Shown in pieces: positions 1 through 9,146 of a stretch of 13,832 bases of DNA. The notes beneath the pieces are model-generated. The model saw nothing but the letters and a program-made list of their open reading frames with translations, was not told the DNA's origin and did not search any database. A program made the position numbers and the translations under genes. Position 1 is the stretch's first letter; the number at the start of each line of letters is the position of its first letter. Origin of the DNA: Globomyces pollinis-pini (Eukaryota > Chytridiomycota > Chytridiomycetes > Rhizophydiales > Globomycetaceae); NCBI GenBank assembly GCA_025399215.1, contig MU621492.1, forward strand, positions 1 to 13,832. Reading direction: 5' to 3'.

Positions 1-590
1 TGGCATTACCTCAACTCAAGTCTTCCAATGTAGTTGTTCCGTACATCATCAGTGCCGTTACTATCCTGTTTACGATCATTACCGTGATAGCTATCTTGAT
101 AGTTTCAAAGCTCATTGCAGCGGACGAGGAAGAAGGCAACAAGAAAGTCGATGGTTCGGGAGCTGCTGGTGGAGCATCAAGTTTGGTTAGCAAGAATAAG
201 AATGGAACTAGCACTGCTAATCAGCCAATGACAAGAAGTTCCGAATCCATCATGATGAATTGTCAATACCGATTTGCATCATCAGCATCGATGCTCGCGT
301 TCGCCAATTGGAAACAGAGTGAATTGTATTTTGATACTGGAGTATCATTGTTAAGTTTCTCCAATATGAGTAATCCTACTCAGGTAAACACATTATATAT
401 TTGCTTATGATAGTTTAAAGGGAAATCTTGTTTCTTGGCCAAGAAAGATGTGAAGGATATTAAAGTGGAAACATTGGGTGAAGATGTGCATCAAGTATCG
501 TGTTCTATTGGCTACAATGTATGGCAAATCCAAATGAGATCCAGTCATAGTGCCAAGGCACTTGAAAATGCGTTCAAAGCACTTAAATAG
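1..590 (+). CDS. Single-pass membrane protein, C-terminal part (5' end outside window)
   Basis: I do not recognise the family. The reading frame is open from the window edge. Exons are 3-383 and 414-590, joined across a 30-nt GT..TAG intron (384-413) that contains an in-frame TGA; the stop is TAG at 588-590. Visible parts in order: a hydrophobic segment of about 25 residues (VVVPYIISAVTILFTIITVI and following, about nt 30-110), an acidic/basic linker (ADEEEGNKK), a low-complexity Gly/Ala/Ser/Asn region, then about 115 residues of mixed composition. This last part looks folded, with alternating hydrophobic strands and a final helix (SAKALENAFKALK). The strand run, a WKQSELYF stretch and the C-terminal helix after WQIQMRSS are reminiscent of a PH-like fold, but that is only an impression. 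The N-terminus, and so any signal peptide or ectodomain, is missing. The gene is convergent with the receptor kinase to its right. Confidence 0.72.
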
Positions 591-600
591 CTATGGATTA

Positions 601-651
601 CTTTTCTTCTTTTCTTTTAGTCTTTTCTTCTTTTCTTTTCTTCTTCTCTTT
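601..651 (+). repeat. Polypyrimidine tract with 18-nt direct repeat
   Basis: Just after the stop codon at 590, the plus strand is almost pure C/T. It contains the same 18-nt unit twice (CTTTTCTTCTTTTCTTTT at 601-618 and 622-639), followed by more CTT units up to 651. It lies in the presumed 3' UTR. It could be a microsatellite-like expansion or a binding site for U-rich 3'-end or polypyrimidine-binding proteins. Only the repeat itself is seen. Confidence 0.7.
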
Positions 652-886
652 ATGATAAACATTTTTTCTGATTTGAATTAACGTTTAAATTTTTGAGTAT
701 ATGATATACTATTCTAAAATAGAATAAGGGTCCAGAAATGATCGATGTTGGATTAAATGCGGAATTCTATTGAGTTAGGATTTCCAAATTCATTAGTGTA
801 TGTAATTCCGCGTTGATATTTTTTTATCGGTATTTGGATTTTTAGAATTTGGAATATTGAAAAACATCATTCGCGTACTATTCAAA

Positions 887-1036
887 ATGACATTAAGAGC
901 ATCTGTTTGTATTCATGAGATAGCTTCTTGGGAAGTCTCAAATCGTTTTACTATTTTTATTCCACATACTTTTGCTTCTAAAAATCACATTCAAAAGTTG
1001 ATGGTTATTTCAAAGTTAAGTTGGTCCGATGACTAG
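887..1036 (+). CDS. Doubtful small ORF (49 aa)
   Basis: ATG at 887 opens a 49-codon frame that ends in TAG at 1034-1036. The product begins MTLRASVCIHEIASWEV and ends SKLSWSDD. It shows no signal peptide, membrane segment or motif I recognise. Composition is mixed rather than low complexity, which is why it is listed. A 49-codon open frame can occur by chance in 500 bp of AT-rich DNA, and no mini-intron extending it was found. Confidence 0.15.
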   Translation: MTLRASVCIHEIASWEVSNRFTIFIPHTFASKNHIQKLMVISKLSWSDD

Positions 1037-1080
1037 CCTATCGTTATGTGAGTTTACAATTCCAAGTGATTAAATAAATT

Positions 1081-1086
1081 TTTATT
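1081..1086 (-). terminator. Poly(A) signal AATAAA for the LRR receptor kinase
   Basis: TTTATT on the plus strand reads AATAAA on the minus strand, about 35 nt beyond the kinase stop codon (1121-1123), in a run of A/T. The spacing is usual for a polyadenylation signal. Confidence 0.45.
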
Positions 1087-1120
1087 TTTTAATAGCAATC
1101 ATTAGATCCATTTTTGCTAG

Positions 1121-3244
1121 CTATTGATTGCAAAAGTATATAATATTTTCAATGGCATCATCAACAATAGATATCCATGCTTCCTCATCATCATCAGCAC
1201 TCAAGGCGGGAACATCCTTAAACAGCCCATCAGAGAGAATACGAGAAGATACCATGTCCAATTCTGGCTGTACTCGAGATTCAAATACATGAACCTTGAA
1301 GTTTGTATTTGGAGAATACTTTGATTTGAAATTTTCGGCAAATACATTCCAAGGAGATGGAGATGTTAATGACAATTGGCGTAGTAAGTATGCCCCAGGA
1401 CTGTCGATGTGTAATTCTGACAGGCTATCATAAGAAGTTAATTGGTTCTTTTGAACAAACGCATCACTTTTTGATAATAATTGAGATATTAGAGTTTTAT
1501 CCATCGTAAACTGTTCCTGTGTTAATTGATTTAATTCCTCTATAACTGCAGATGCTGTTGGTCTTTTTGTTGGATCTTCACATATGTAAGACAGTATTAA
1601 ATTCAACAATGAAAGATCTTTGATATATGCTTTGAGATTTTCTTCTATTTCTTTTGCCGACTCACCATTTCTATTCCAAATAATTGCCAGATTTAGTCGT
1701 GTGATTATATGAATAATTGTGAATCCAAACGAGTATATATCATACTTTGATGTTTTCTAGAATTAAATTAAAATACAAAGTACCAGTTCTGAATATGCAG
1801 ATTCTGGTGCAATATAGCCGGGAGTTTGGAATCCTACACTACTCATGTTTTCCTCACTGGCTGATCCAAAATCGGCCAGTTTTGTAATTAGTTGGTGATT
1901 TTCGTTCAAATGAATTAAAATGTTGTTGGCTTTGACATCTGAATGGGTGTAACCATTTTGGTGAATATAATCCAATCCTTTGGCAATCATGATCGATATA
2001 TCTAACGTATATTTGAGAATAATTTGTTGATTGATGTAGTCAGGGTGGTTAGAAGTTAAGCTATGGTTTAGATACTTTGACAATGATCCTAAATTCATGT
2101 ATTCTATTATCAAAGCCGTGTTCAATTCTGGTGGTTGATTTGGAAGCTGTGCATCTGCTATAAAACCTAAATATTCCACAATGTACGGAGATGATAGTTT
2201 TGCCATCACTTGGCTTTCATGAAAAAGCATTTGCTTGTGATTTAAGTCCTTTGGGATCTTGACCACTGCAAGCCGGCCTCCAATCGTTGCTTTGTAAACA
2301 GTCCCACTGCCACCACTGCCAACTATCCTTGATTCAATCGTCAATCTCATGTCAAAAATTAAGTTTGGAGGACCAGATGAGATAAGCTGTTGGGCACTAT
2401 TGATTTTGGAAGAGTCTATAATATCTATATCCTTTCCTTTGATTGGCAGTACATCTACGTGAATCCTTCCATTCTTTCGATTGTTTCTCTTGAATAGGAG
2501 TAAAGTAGTAACCATCCCAATAATAGTTGTAATTATAAGAACTGGAACTAGAATTGGGGTTTCGAGCACATTTCGGTGTGATACGTCCGGTGAAGGTTTT
2601 CCCGGCTCGAATAATGAACCAATACTAAAGAATTGAGTTTATAGGCAACCTACTTGATATTGGTTGAATTCATCTCGACCTTTTTGAGCAACCCAGGCGG
2701 TACTGGACGAGATAAATTATTCCATGATAAATTCCTACGTGATGTTAGATTTATGTGTTACAAATATTCTAAATTGGAAAGTGAGTCAAAAGACTTAGGG
2801 ATTGTCCCGGTTAAACGGTTGTTGGATAAATCACTATAAATCATCATCAACAACAATAGATTTACATTTTCTTCAGCGATGTCATTTGTCCAATTGTTTC
2901 TGGAATATCACCAATCAAGTTGTTGCTGGATAAATTTCTAAAATAAGCACAAGTCCTTACAAAGTACTCAACGCAGCTAATTTCTTAAAATTCGGATTCA
3001 ATGCCCCATACAAGTTTTGATTGTTTAAATTTCTATGAATTAAAAAGCATATTTTCATACATGGAAATCAATTTGCCATCCTCGCAGACGTAATTCGGTG
3101 AAGTACAACATTGTGTTTGATTCAATTGAAAAGACCCCAAATAAGGAAGTAATTCTTCATATAGAACTCGACAATCGGGTATTAAATGGGACCCCATAAA
3201 GAAAGAAATTTCTTAACGAACAGGTTGATTTGAAACAAACCCAT
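1121..3244 (-). CDS. LRR receptor-like protein kinase (single-pass)
   Basis: Membrane receptor with an LRR ectodomain and a cytosolic Ser/Thr-type kinase. Exons on the minus strand: 3244-3241 (tentative), 3211-3061, 3032-2961, 2937-2866, 2833-2762, 2734-2654, 2624-1784, 1756-1121. Introns are 29, 28, 23, 32, 27, 29 and 27 nt. The model is about 642 aa. Order: short N-terminus, Cys-containing cap (PDCRVLYEELL, then QCC and VC), about four LRRs (NLSSNNLIGDIP, DLSNNRLTGTIP), a TM helix near residues 175-195, and a basic stop-transfer (KRNNRKNG). Kinase features: Gly loop GSGGSGTVYKA (~253), VVK Lys (~273), Glu in HES (~287), catalytic loop HSDVKANNIL (~378, Ser replacing Arg of HRD), DFG (~402), APE, YDIYSFG, KRPTA. 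A 130-residue acidic tail follows. All catalytic residues except the HRD Arg are present, so it is probably active and of the non-RD type. Start: ATG at 3197 is the safe alternative; using 3244 adds MEISFF. No convincing signal peptide is seen either way. Confidence 0.88.
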
Positions 3245-3594
3245 GAAATTTATCTAGTTTTAGTTAGTAACTAGTGAGTATTCGGTAAGTCTAAGGAGGA
3301 TTTAATCAAGTACAGAATCTCATTTTACTGCTACCGTTTACGTACCTATCCATTGTTAACGTGTATGCTATTGCCAATTGGACGCGTAACTTTAGAGTAA
3401 CTGCTTGGACCAACATTCAATTCAACAACACATAGAGAGGCAGATACTCGTGCTGGATACAAAAATCCCTATCGAATTACTAAAAGGGAGTTTGGAAGGG
3501 CGTTGAGTTTTGTGAAACATTGCTGTTTCGATTGATAAATATCGGGAGTTGTATGAACTTTTTTTACTAAACAGTAGAAAGAATAAAATAGTTG
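3245..3594. promoter_or_regulatory. Shared divergent 5' region of the two LRR genes
   Basis: About 350 bp separate the start codons of the two head-to-head LRR genes, so both promoters must lie here. Visible pieces: a 13-bp palindrome TAGTTAGTAACTA (3261-3273), whose minus strand contains TACTAAC followed by CTAG (intron-like 3' end), and a plus-strand GTATGAAC..TTTACTAAACAG block (3551-3574), which has the form of a mini-intron. Either could be part of an untranslated leader intron or of a missed first exon that encodes a signal peptide. No TATA box is convincing. Confidence 0.5.
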
Positions 3595-5079
3595 ATGAGC
3601 ATCAGTCCGGTAATGTCAGATTGTGAAATCTTCTTGAAAGAGGTTGTTGTGTCGTTGCAACCAACTGACCCAATTGGCTGGAATACTTGTTGCAACAAAG
3701 TAGACGTTGTTTGCAATGAGGAAAAGATTGTTAAAATGTTTGGTCCCATTCAACTGATTTTGCTTTTAGAATAATCAGAAATAATGTTTTCAAAGGGACT
3801 TTACCTCCAGCAATTAGTCGACTCTCAAAATTGGAACATTTGTAATGATTCGACACTAATGTCTTAGGGAACTGATGTTTGGTGAATTGTCGGGTACTAT
3901 TCCTTCGTCGATTGTAGAATTGAAATCCTTACAAAACCTGTATTCCAAATCACGACTAATATTAGTATCTTATCCAACAATAAGCTATCTGGTACCATTC
4001 CCAACTTTGAAAATATGAAATCGCTATCAATACTGTATTAATTTAAAGCTAACAAAAAGGAAATTGAAGAATAATAGTTTTTCTGGACCTCTACCACCAT
4101 CAATTGGATCTATCCCATATATCACTGTCTTGTATTTTTTTACTTATGACCTTAATGTTAGGGATTTGTCATATAATTCTTTTAACGGTACCATCCCTGA
4201 GACATTTGGAAACTTCAATGATCTTACCAATTTGTACTCAGCTTTCTATTAACAAACAGGTTTCTCTCCAACAATCAACTATCAAAACCAATTCCCGAAA
4301 AAGTGGAGAAAATGTTGAAGAAGAATCCTCAATTCGAGTAATTCGGTACGACTAACTTTAGAATTGGAATTTTGAAGGAAGTGACAGAAACCAACACACC
4401 AAAATTAACACCTTCACCTACTTCATCCCCGAATATATTCACAACTGAAATCAATTTCTCAATGATAATTGTGATTTCCATCACTGCTTTCATCCTTATT
4501 ATCGGTCTTATAATTATATTTGCATGCAGTCACTTTTCTCGAAAGAAACGTGCAATCAAAGAAAATTTGGAATTTGAAGCTATAAAGAAACCATCACAGT
4601 CCGATAGTCCAAACCTTGCAAATATTCCTTCAAAGGACGAACTAGTTTATGATCCAAATTCACCTTTACCCTCGGAAGTTACTCGTTACTCTGAGAAAAG
4701 AACTAGCTCTCCATTAGTGAATGAACGAATAACTGCGTTGTCACAGGAAACTTCTCAGTAAACTAATGTTATCTCACATTTGTAGACTTAGTCAGCCTCG
4801 AACACGCATTTCGCAAGTTCCACCCAGTGATATAGTCTTACCAACTTTCGAATCGCCATCTCCACTACCTACACATATGTATCAAGCGAGTTTACCTATT
4901 CCTTCACCTATACCCGACTTTCGATATGATCCAAATGAACCACTACCTCATGAAACGCCTTCCCCTGTACGATCGCTTTCAGTTAGAGATCCTAATTCAA
5001 TTCTACCAGAAGAGTCAATCAGGTAACATATATATAATGAACCTAACATATTAGTGTTGTTGGAGTAGTTCGGCGTTAG
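3595..5079 (+). CDS. LRR single-pass membrane protein with Pro-rich tail, no kinase
   Basis: Receptor-like protein with the same plan as its divergent neighbour but lacking a catalytic domain. Exons: 3595-3737, 3770-3841, 3868-3939, 3966-4034, 4060-4131, 4162-4233, 4260-4337, 4362-4757, 4786-5022, 5055-5079. Introns are 32, 26, 26, 25, 30, 26, 24, 28 and 32 nt. The model is 411 aa. Order: a Cys-pair cap (SDCEIFLKEVV, NTCC), five to six LRRs of LSGTIP type (ILSNNKLSGTIP, KLKNNSFSGPLP, DLSYNSFNGTIP), a Thr/Pro-rich stalk, a TM helix (SMIIVISITAFILIIGLIII), basic SRKKRA, and a disordered Pro/Ser-rich tail with three copies of a YDPNxPLPxE-like motif. Each LRR exon is 69-72 nt and every boundary is phase 2. 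The last intron contains CCTAAC and the stop at 5077-5079 is followed 22 nt later by AATAAA; without that splice the protein would stop at 5026. No clear signal peptide precedes the cap. Confidence 0.86.
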
Positions 5080-5100
5080 TTACATGTCCAAAGCTTATAG

Positions 5101-5106
5101 AATAAA
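5101..5106 (+). terminator. Poly(A) signal AATAAA for the LRR membrane protein
   Basis: AATAAA stands 22 nt after the TAG at 5077-5079. This supports the model in which the final mini-intron is spliced out. Confidence 0.5.
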
Positions 5107-5241
5107 ATCAACTACAACTACGTAGTGTAAAGTACTATTTTAGGATTAGCGTGAATCAATGAGTTTTTTGAGTTCGTAATGCAATTTGATTCTGTTTTCC
5201 TGGTTCCTGATTTCTTTTAGTTACAGTTTGTTTTTAATTTT

Positions 5242-8200
5242 ATGGAGTTGGTTTCTAAAGGACGTTTGTCAGAATACAACAACCAATTACTGGATTCTTC
5301 ACTGGAAGGCCAGGAAACTCACATCAATTCATTTAAAGGAAGTTGGGAGGATGCTTGTCAAAGTGTTCGATCAACTTTAGTATCTTTGAATTTTAACTTG
5401 AAAGTCGTTTGGTCAGAATCAGAATGCTGCATTTATTCTTCATTTGAATTCATTAAGAAATTGTTATTCAAAGAGTAGGATGAATTCGATGTATTGATGG
5501 TAGTGAATTTATCACATGTGGATTGATCTTGACTCTATTTATTCCAAATGAAGGGTACATTCAATCCATTGACCTTAGACTGATTCATTGCATTATATTG
5601 GGGTTTAATACTGGAAATATGAAGATTTTTGACGATGTTTGGACCATCATGTTGATTTTTTGAGTAGTCAATTTCAATCTGACAGCTTTAGCTTTTAGAC
5701 TGGAAATTTATTGATATCAGAAACTTATTTTCCAAATACTCCTATTTTGACAATCACATACCGTCCAATATTGGTGATGTCAGATCTAGATACTGAAGAA
5801 GTTGTGATTTTGTTTAAGGATAAGTTTGTAGTTACTATCGACGCAAATAGTATTTGGATGGCTATACGAATGGAGCAGTCTAATAGTATTTAATGCATTT
5901 TTAATCTTCTTAGTCGGTTTCAATGATTATCATGCTCTGGTGTATAAACGTTATAGGCTTCACGGACAAGAAAGTGTTTTGGGACTAGTCAGTATCGGTA
6001 TATATTTGTCTACTTGTCTTATTATTAGGTCCAAGTGTGGGATCGACATTGCTTAGTCCAGAATTGGATACCATCTCTGGTTACTTTTCTCCCTCTCCCA
6101 CTTATACGTTACGTTTCATCGGAGTTGGATTTCCATTTGTTGCTATATATGCTTCGAAGGAAGACAGCAAATACAAATCATTAGATTCAGTCACAGAAAA
6201 AGTAACCTCTGCCGTTTCAAAGTATGTGTGTTATTTTTTATAATCAAGTGCCGTTATTTCAATTGCCAAATCTTGGTGGCTTCCTGAACAGGAGAATGAC
6301 ATTTTTCAACAAGGTAATAATAACCAGTTAACAATCTAGAGGGTAAAAAGCAGGATTGATTTTATAATGTAGAGGGTATATATTTGCTATTATTTTGATT
6401 TTAGTTAAAGAATCACCAATAAGATTGTCTCCTTTGTTTGTTTTGGAAGATCAAAATCGTAGAGTTTTCAAAGTGTCTTCGTCACCATTACCTCCTGCAT
6501 CACATGCTGATACATTCAATGAAGTGTATGCTGCATTAGCAGATACCCTCGGTCGGGTGCTTTTGTTTGATCCATCTGATGGAACCATAATTCGAATGTG
6601 GAAAGGTTGGCGTGATGCTCAGTTTGGTTGGATTCAGTTAGTTGATTTACAGGGACGGTTACATTTATTGCTTGTTTTGTATACACCAAGAGGGGTTCTT
6701 GAAATATATTCTATTCCTTATGGATCTCGTATTGCAGTGGCTAGTGTAGGCCGTGATTTAGAATTGGTAAGATTGTTTTGATTTATGTTTGCTTAGATAC
6801 AAACTCCTTCTGGAATTCTAGGGTAACTTATTAACTATTTAACGCTCTAGTGGGGTGTATTGGAAGGGGCAAACTTTTCTAACAAAATGTTTTTTGATTG
6901 ATCAATCTGGATCTATTAATGAAATAACAGTTGATGTAGAGTCCATTTCTATGTATGGAACAATTTTATTTACCTATGATAGTACAAAAGTCGAAACATT
7001 TTCTCATTTAAAGCAACTTTTGCAACAGTATTCTGAGGGAAAAGAAGTAATTGGGTCGATCAAAGATACATTGATAAAATTTCAAACCGAAACGGTGCAA
7101 ATTAAAGTAATAGTGAAGCATTAATCTAGAAAGGCATTGGAACTATTTGACAATAATGTACCATTAGATATCTACCAGGATTTATTAAATAACTTAAATG
7201 ATCCTCAAAGATTAGAATATCTTTTAGATCGAAAACTAGATAGCATTGAAAAGCCACAAATTGCCAAAGAACAACATTTCCTCAAGCAATATCAGCTTTT
7301 TAAGTCTATCACAGTTGAGATTACCGATACCACCATGGTAGATTGGGTTCAAGCGCTTCCATACATAACTGTGAACGAGAAGCAATTGGATGTGGATGGT
7401 ATATTTGAGAAAAATCCAGACTACCTCAACTTCATCAGGGGTTTCTCTATCCATCAAAAATGGTTGTCATCCAATTCATCTGTAACTCATCCATTTTGCT
7501 TGAGTGAGAAATTGTCCACCCAAATCAAATTACAAATATCAAAGTTTGTTTTGATGCCAATTATCAAATTTGGAGAATCACTGACATTTATTGAATCTTT
7601 AAAACTATCTTCAAAATCTTTACTAGTATATATCTTCATTAACGAGTTAGACTATCGTATTTTCGTTCATTGATGGTGTTGAACTAGCATCATTACCTCC
7701 TCATTGCATTCACCGTTTAACAGCAACCTTTTATGAATTAATTATAAAATATACAGATTTAATCCCATCAATTAAGTCTTATATTGGTAATTGTGGCATT
7801 CCAAACAACGTTTGCTTCTGCTTGAACATTCTTCATCAATATTACAATGGTTTGGATGAATTGGTAATATTTCTCACTTTTAACGGTGAAGGATGCAAAT
7901 GACTATTTAAAAGATTTAAAACAATCTGTACCAAACTGTGCATCACTATATAAAATGTTTAAAGGTACAATTCCAATTATTACTGCAAAATACAACAAGG
8001 TAATTCTTTCTGTTAATTATTTTGAAGAGTGAATCCCATTCAATAGAGTATTTGATTGCAAAGTATATTTGGAGTATTCGAAATAATGATATTGACCAAC
8101 TGGAACAACGCACAAATGAACTTCAAGTGTTTCAAGTAAATTTTTAATTATCGTAATAAATTCTTAGGAAGCTAGTCAAATCATTTTAGGACATATCTCA

Positions 8201-9002
8201 CTGGATAAAATCCGGTTTTATCTATTGGATTGGAATTTAAAAAATTGGATAGAGGATTCTAACGTAGGTATGTCATTTAGTTTGAAAACTTCTTACGAAT
8301 AGATTCTCTAAAAGCGATAGAATCATTATTAAGCTGTATTCAAGCTACTGACTTTCAAACTTGTATCTGTGCCTATTTACAAATTCGATTGATCCAGAAA
8401 CCATTAATGAAGATATTGGCTATGCTTGATCAATTACATGGTGTTCCAAAAAACCCTGTTAGTATTCGATTTTGCCAAATGACAGGTTTTTATTTGAATA
8501 ATTGATGATAGTAACCACTATAACTGCATTTTTGTCAACATCGATTCTCATATTGGAACCCATTTGCCAATCGAACTGGCCCATCGATGTACCACATCTC
8601 GTTTCTGAATTGTTTGGAGAAAGAGATATCGACTATTACAATGAGTCTCTTTCAGAGTTGATGTATTACTTGCCTGTACCTTTATCATATTCTTCGTAAT
8701 TTAGTATTGTTATTTAATTCGAAGGTCCAATCTATTAGAATACAAAACATTAGTTCATGTAATACATCAAACGTTTTTACATAATGTACCAATGGTACAT
8801 CCATATCGACTGTTCAGTCCAATAACTGTTTTTCAGAATATCTTTGCGCCTGTAATTCGAACGGAACTTACTGAAACGTATTATATAATATCTTTAATAT
8901 GGTAGTGTAAAGAAAGAAAGAGCTGGATATCTGCTCAAACTAGGCAGGATACATCCAGAGTCTGCCGGACGAATTAAGAGTCTCTTTGATAAAACTAACT
9001 AG
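5242..9002 (+). CDS. RAB3GAP2: Rab3 GTPase-activating protein non-catalytic subunit
   Basis: Recognised from the RVLLFDPSDGTIIRMWKGWR stretch followed by DAQFGWIQ (about residues 350-375), a hallmark of the Rab3GAP2 N-terminal region. Also from ITCGLILTLFIP and IILGFNTGNMKIF and from the helical KALELFDNNVP region. In animals it pairs with RAB3GAP1; the complex acts on Rab3 as GAP and on Rab18 as exchange factor and influences autophagy and lipid droplets. Eighteen exons: 5242-5474, 5504-5636, 5699-5885, 5914-5997, 6029-6221, 6249-6313, 6405-6766, 6797-6822, 6851-7106, 7134-7625, 7651-7863, 7892-7999, 8028-8135, 8168-8267, 8303-8485, 8512-8695, 8725-8877, 8906-9002. They sum to 1058 aa, shorter than the human protein (about 1390). 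Fifteen of 17 introns are 25-35 nt; the other two are 62 and 91 nt. Phases agree at every junction. The N-terminus is the least certain part: ATG 5242 is the first Met of the long first exon, and an earlier exon is possible. Confidence 0.92.
5637..5698 (+). other. 62-nt intron in RAB3GAP2 (length outlier)
   Basis: GTTTGG donor and CTTTTAG acceptor join FDD to TGNLLISETYF, matching the family at this point. It is about twice the local intron length. An internal AG|TA|GT arrangement would split it into 28 and 32 nt with a 2-nt exon, but that would create a stop (GAT TAA), so one intron is preferred. Confidence 0.6.
6314..6404 (+). other. 91-nt intron or three stacked mini-introns with two 3-nt exons
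   Basis: The segment can be one phase-1 intron. It also parses exactly into GT..AG units of 26, 30 and 29 nt (6314-6339, 6343-6372, 6376-6404), separated by AGG (6340-6342) and AGG (6373-6375). Splicing all three adds two Glu residues (QQ-EE-VKESP) and keeps the frame; removing the whole segment also keeps the frame. Each unit begins GTAATA, GTAAAA or GTATAT and ends CTAG, GTAG or TTAG. Confidence 0.55.
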
Positions 9003-9024
9003 TTGAATTAAAAGGTAAATAGTG

Positions 9025-9030
9025 AATAAA
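9025..9030 (+). terminator. Poly(A) signal AATAAA for RAB3GAP2
   Basis: AATAAA 23 nt after the TAG at 9000-9002. The remaining 120 bp up to the convergent neighbour are AT-rich and show nothing else. On the other strand AATAAA occurs at 9090-9085, 57 nt past the neighbour's stop. Confidence 0.5.
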
Positions 9031-9146
9031 TGCAACATTGTGAATCAAACTAGACCATCATAATTGATATACAATATCTGGTATTTTATTATTATTGTGT
9101 CAGAATATTGCCATTTCTAATGATTCTTAAATACAAAGCTTTCCTT

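Larger units (their letters stand above)
652..1120. other. Convergent intergenic region
   Basis: This stretch lies between two 3' ends. It is AT-rich with no clear gene. It holds a spaced 8-bp inverted repeat (GCGGAATT at 759-766, AATTCCGC at 804-811, 37-nt loop), a doubtful 49-codon ORF (887-1036, listed separately) and, on the minus strand, an AATAAA hexamer at 1086-1081 suited to the kinase transcript. No RNA gene was recognised. Confidence 0.6.

Noticed and set aside
759..811. Inverted repeat GCGGAATT / AATTCCGC as a hairpin RNA or terminator
   Set aside because: Only 8 bp with a 37-nt loop; too weak to call a structured element.
2654..2839. Plus-strand ORF of 61 codons
   Set aside because: Antisense to LRR exons of the receptor kinase, which read correctly in frame with mini-introns on the minus strand.
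2834..4259. Regularly spaced short segments resembling a repeat array
   Set aside because: The regularity comes from the 72-nt LRR exons and their mini-introns; the intron sequences are not repeats of each other and there is no CRISPR-like structure.
4104..4355. Plus-strand ORF of 83 codons overlapping the LRR gene
   Set aside because: Out of frame with the LRR repeats; runs across two introns and shows no domain.
5186..5380. Hydrophobic 64-codon ORF, signal-peptide-like at its start
   Set aside because: Overlaps the first RAB3GAP2 exon in another frame; its second half is the shadow of that exon. The hydrophobic start comes from T-rich DNA upstream of the gene.
5637..5698. Split of the 62-nt intron into two introns with a 2-nt exon
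   Set aside because: Would give GAT TAA, a stop in the middle of a conserved region.
7236..7457. Minus-strand ORF of 73 codons
   Set aside because: Antisense shadow of the long RAB3GAP2 exon 7134-7625.
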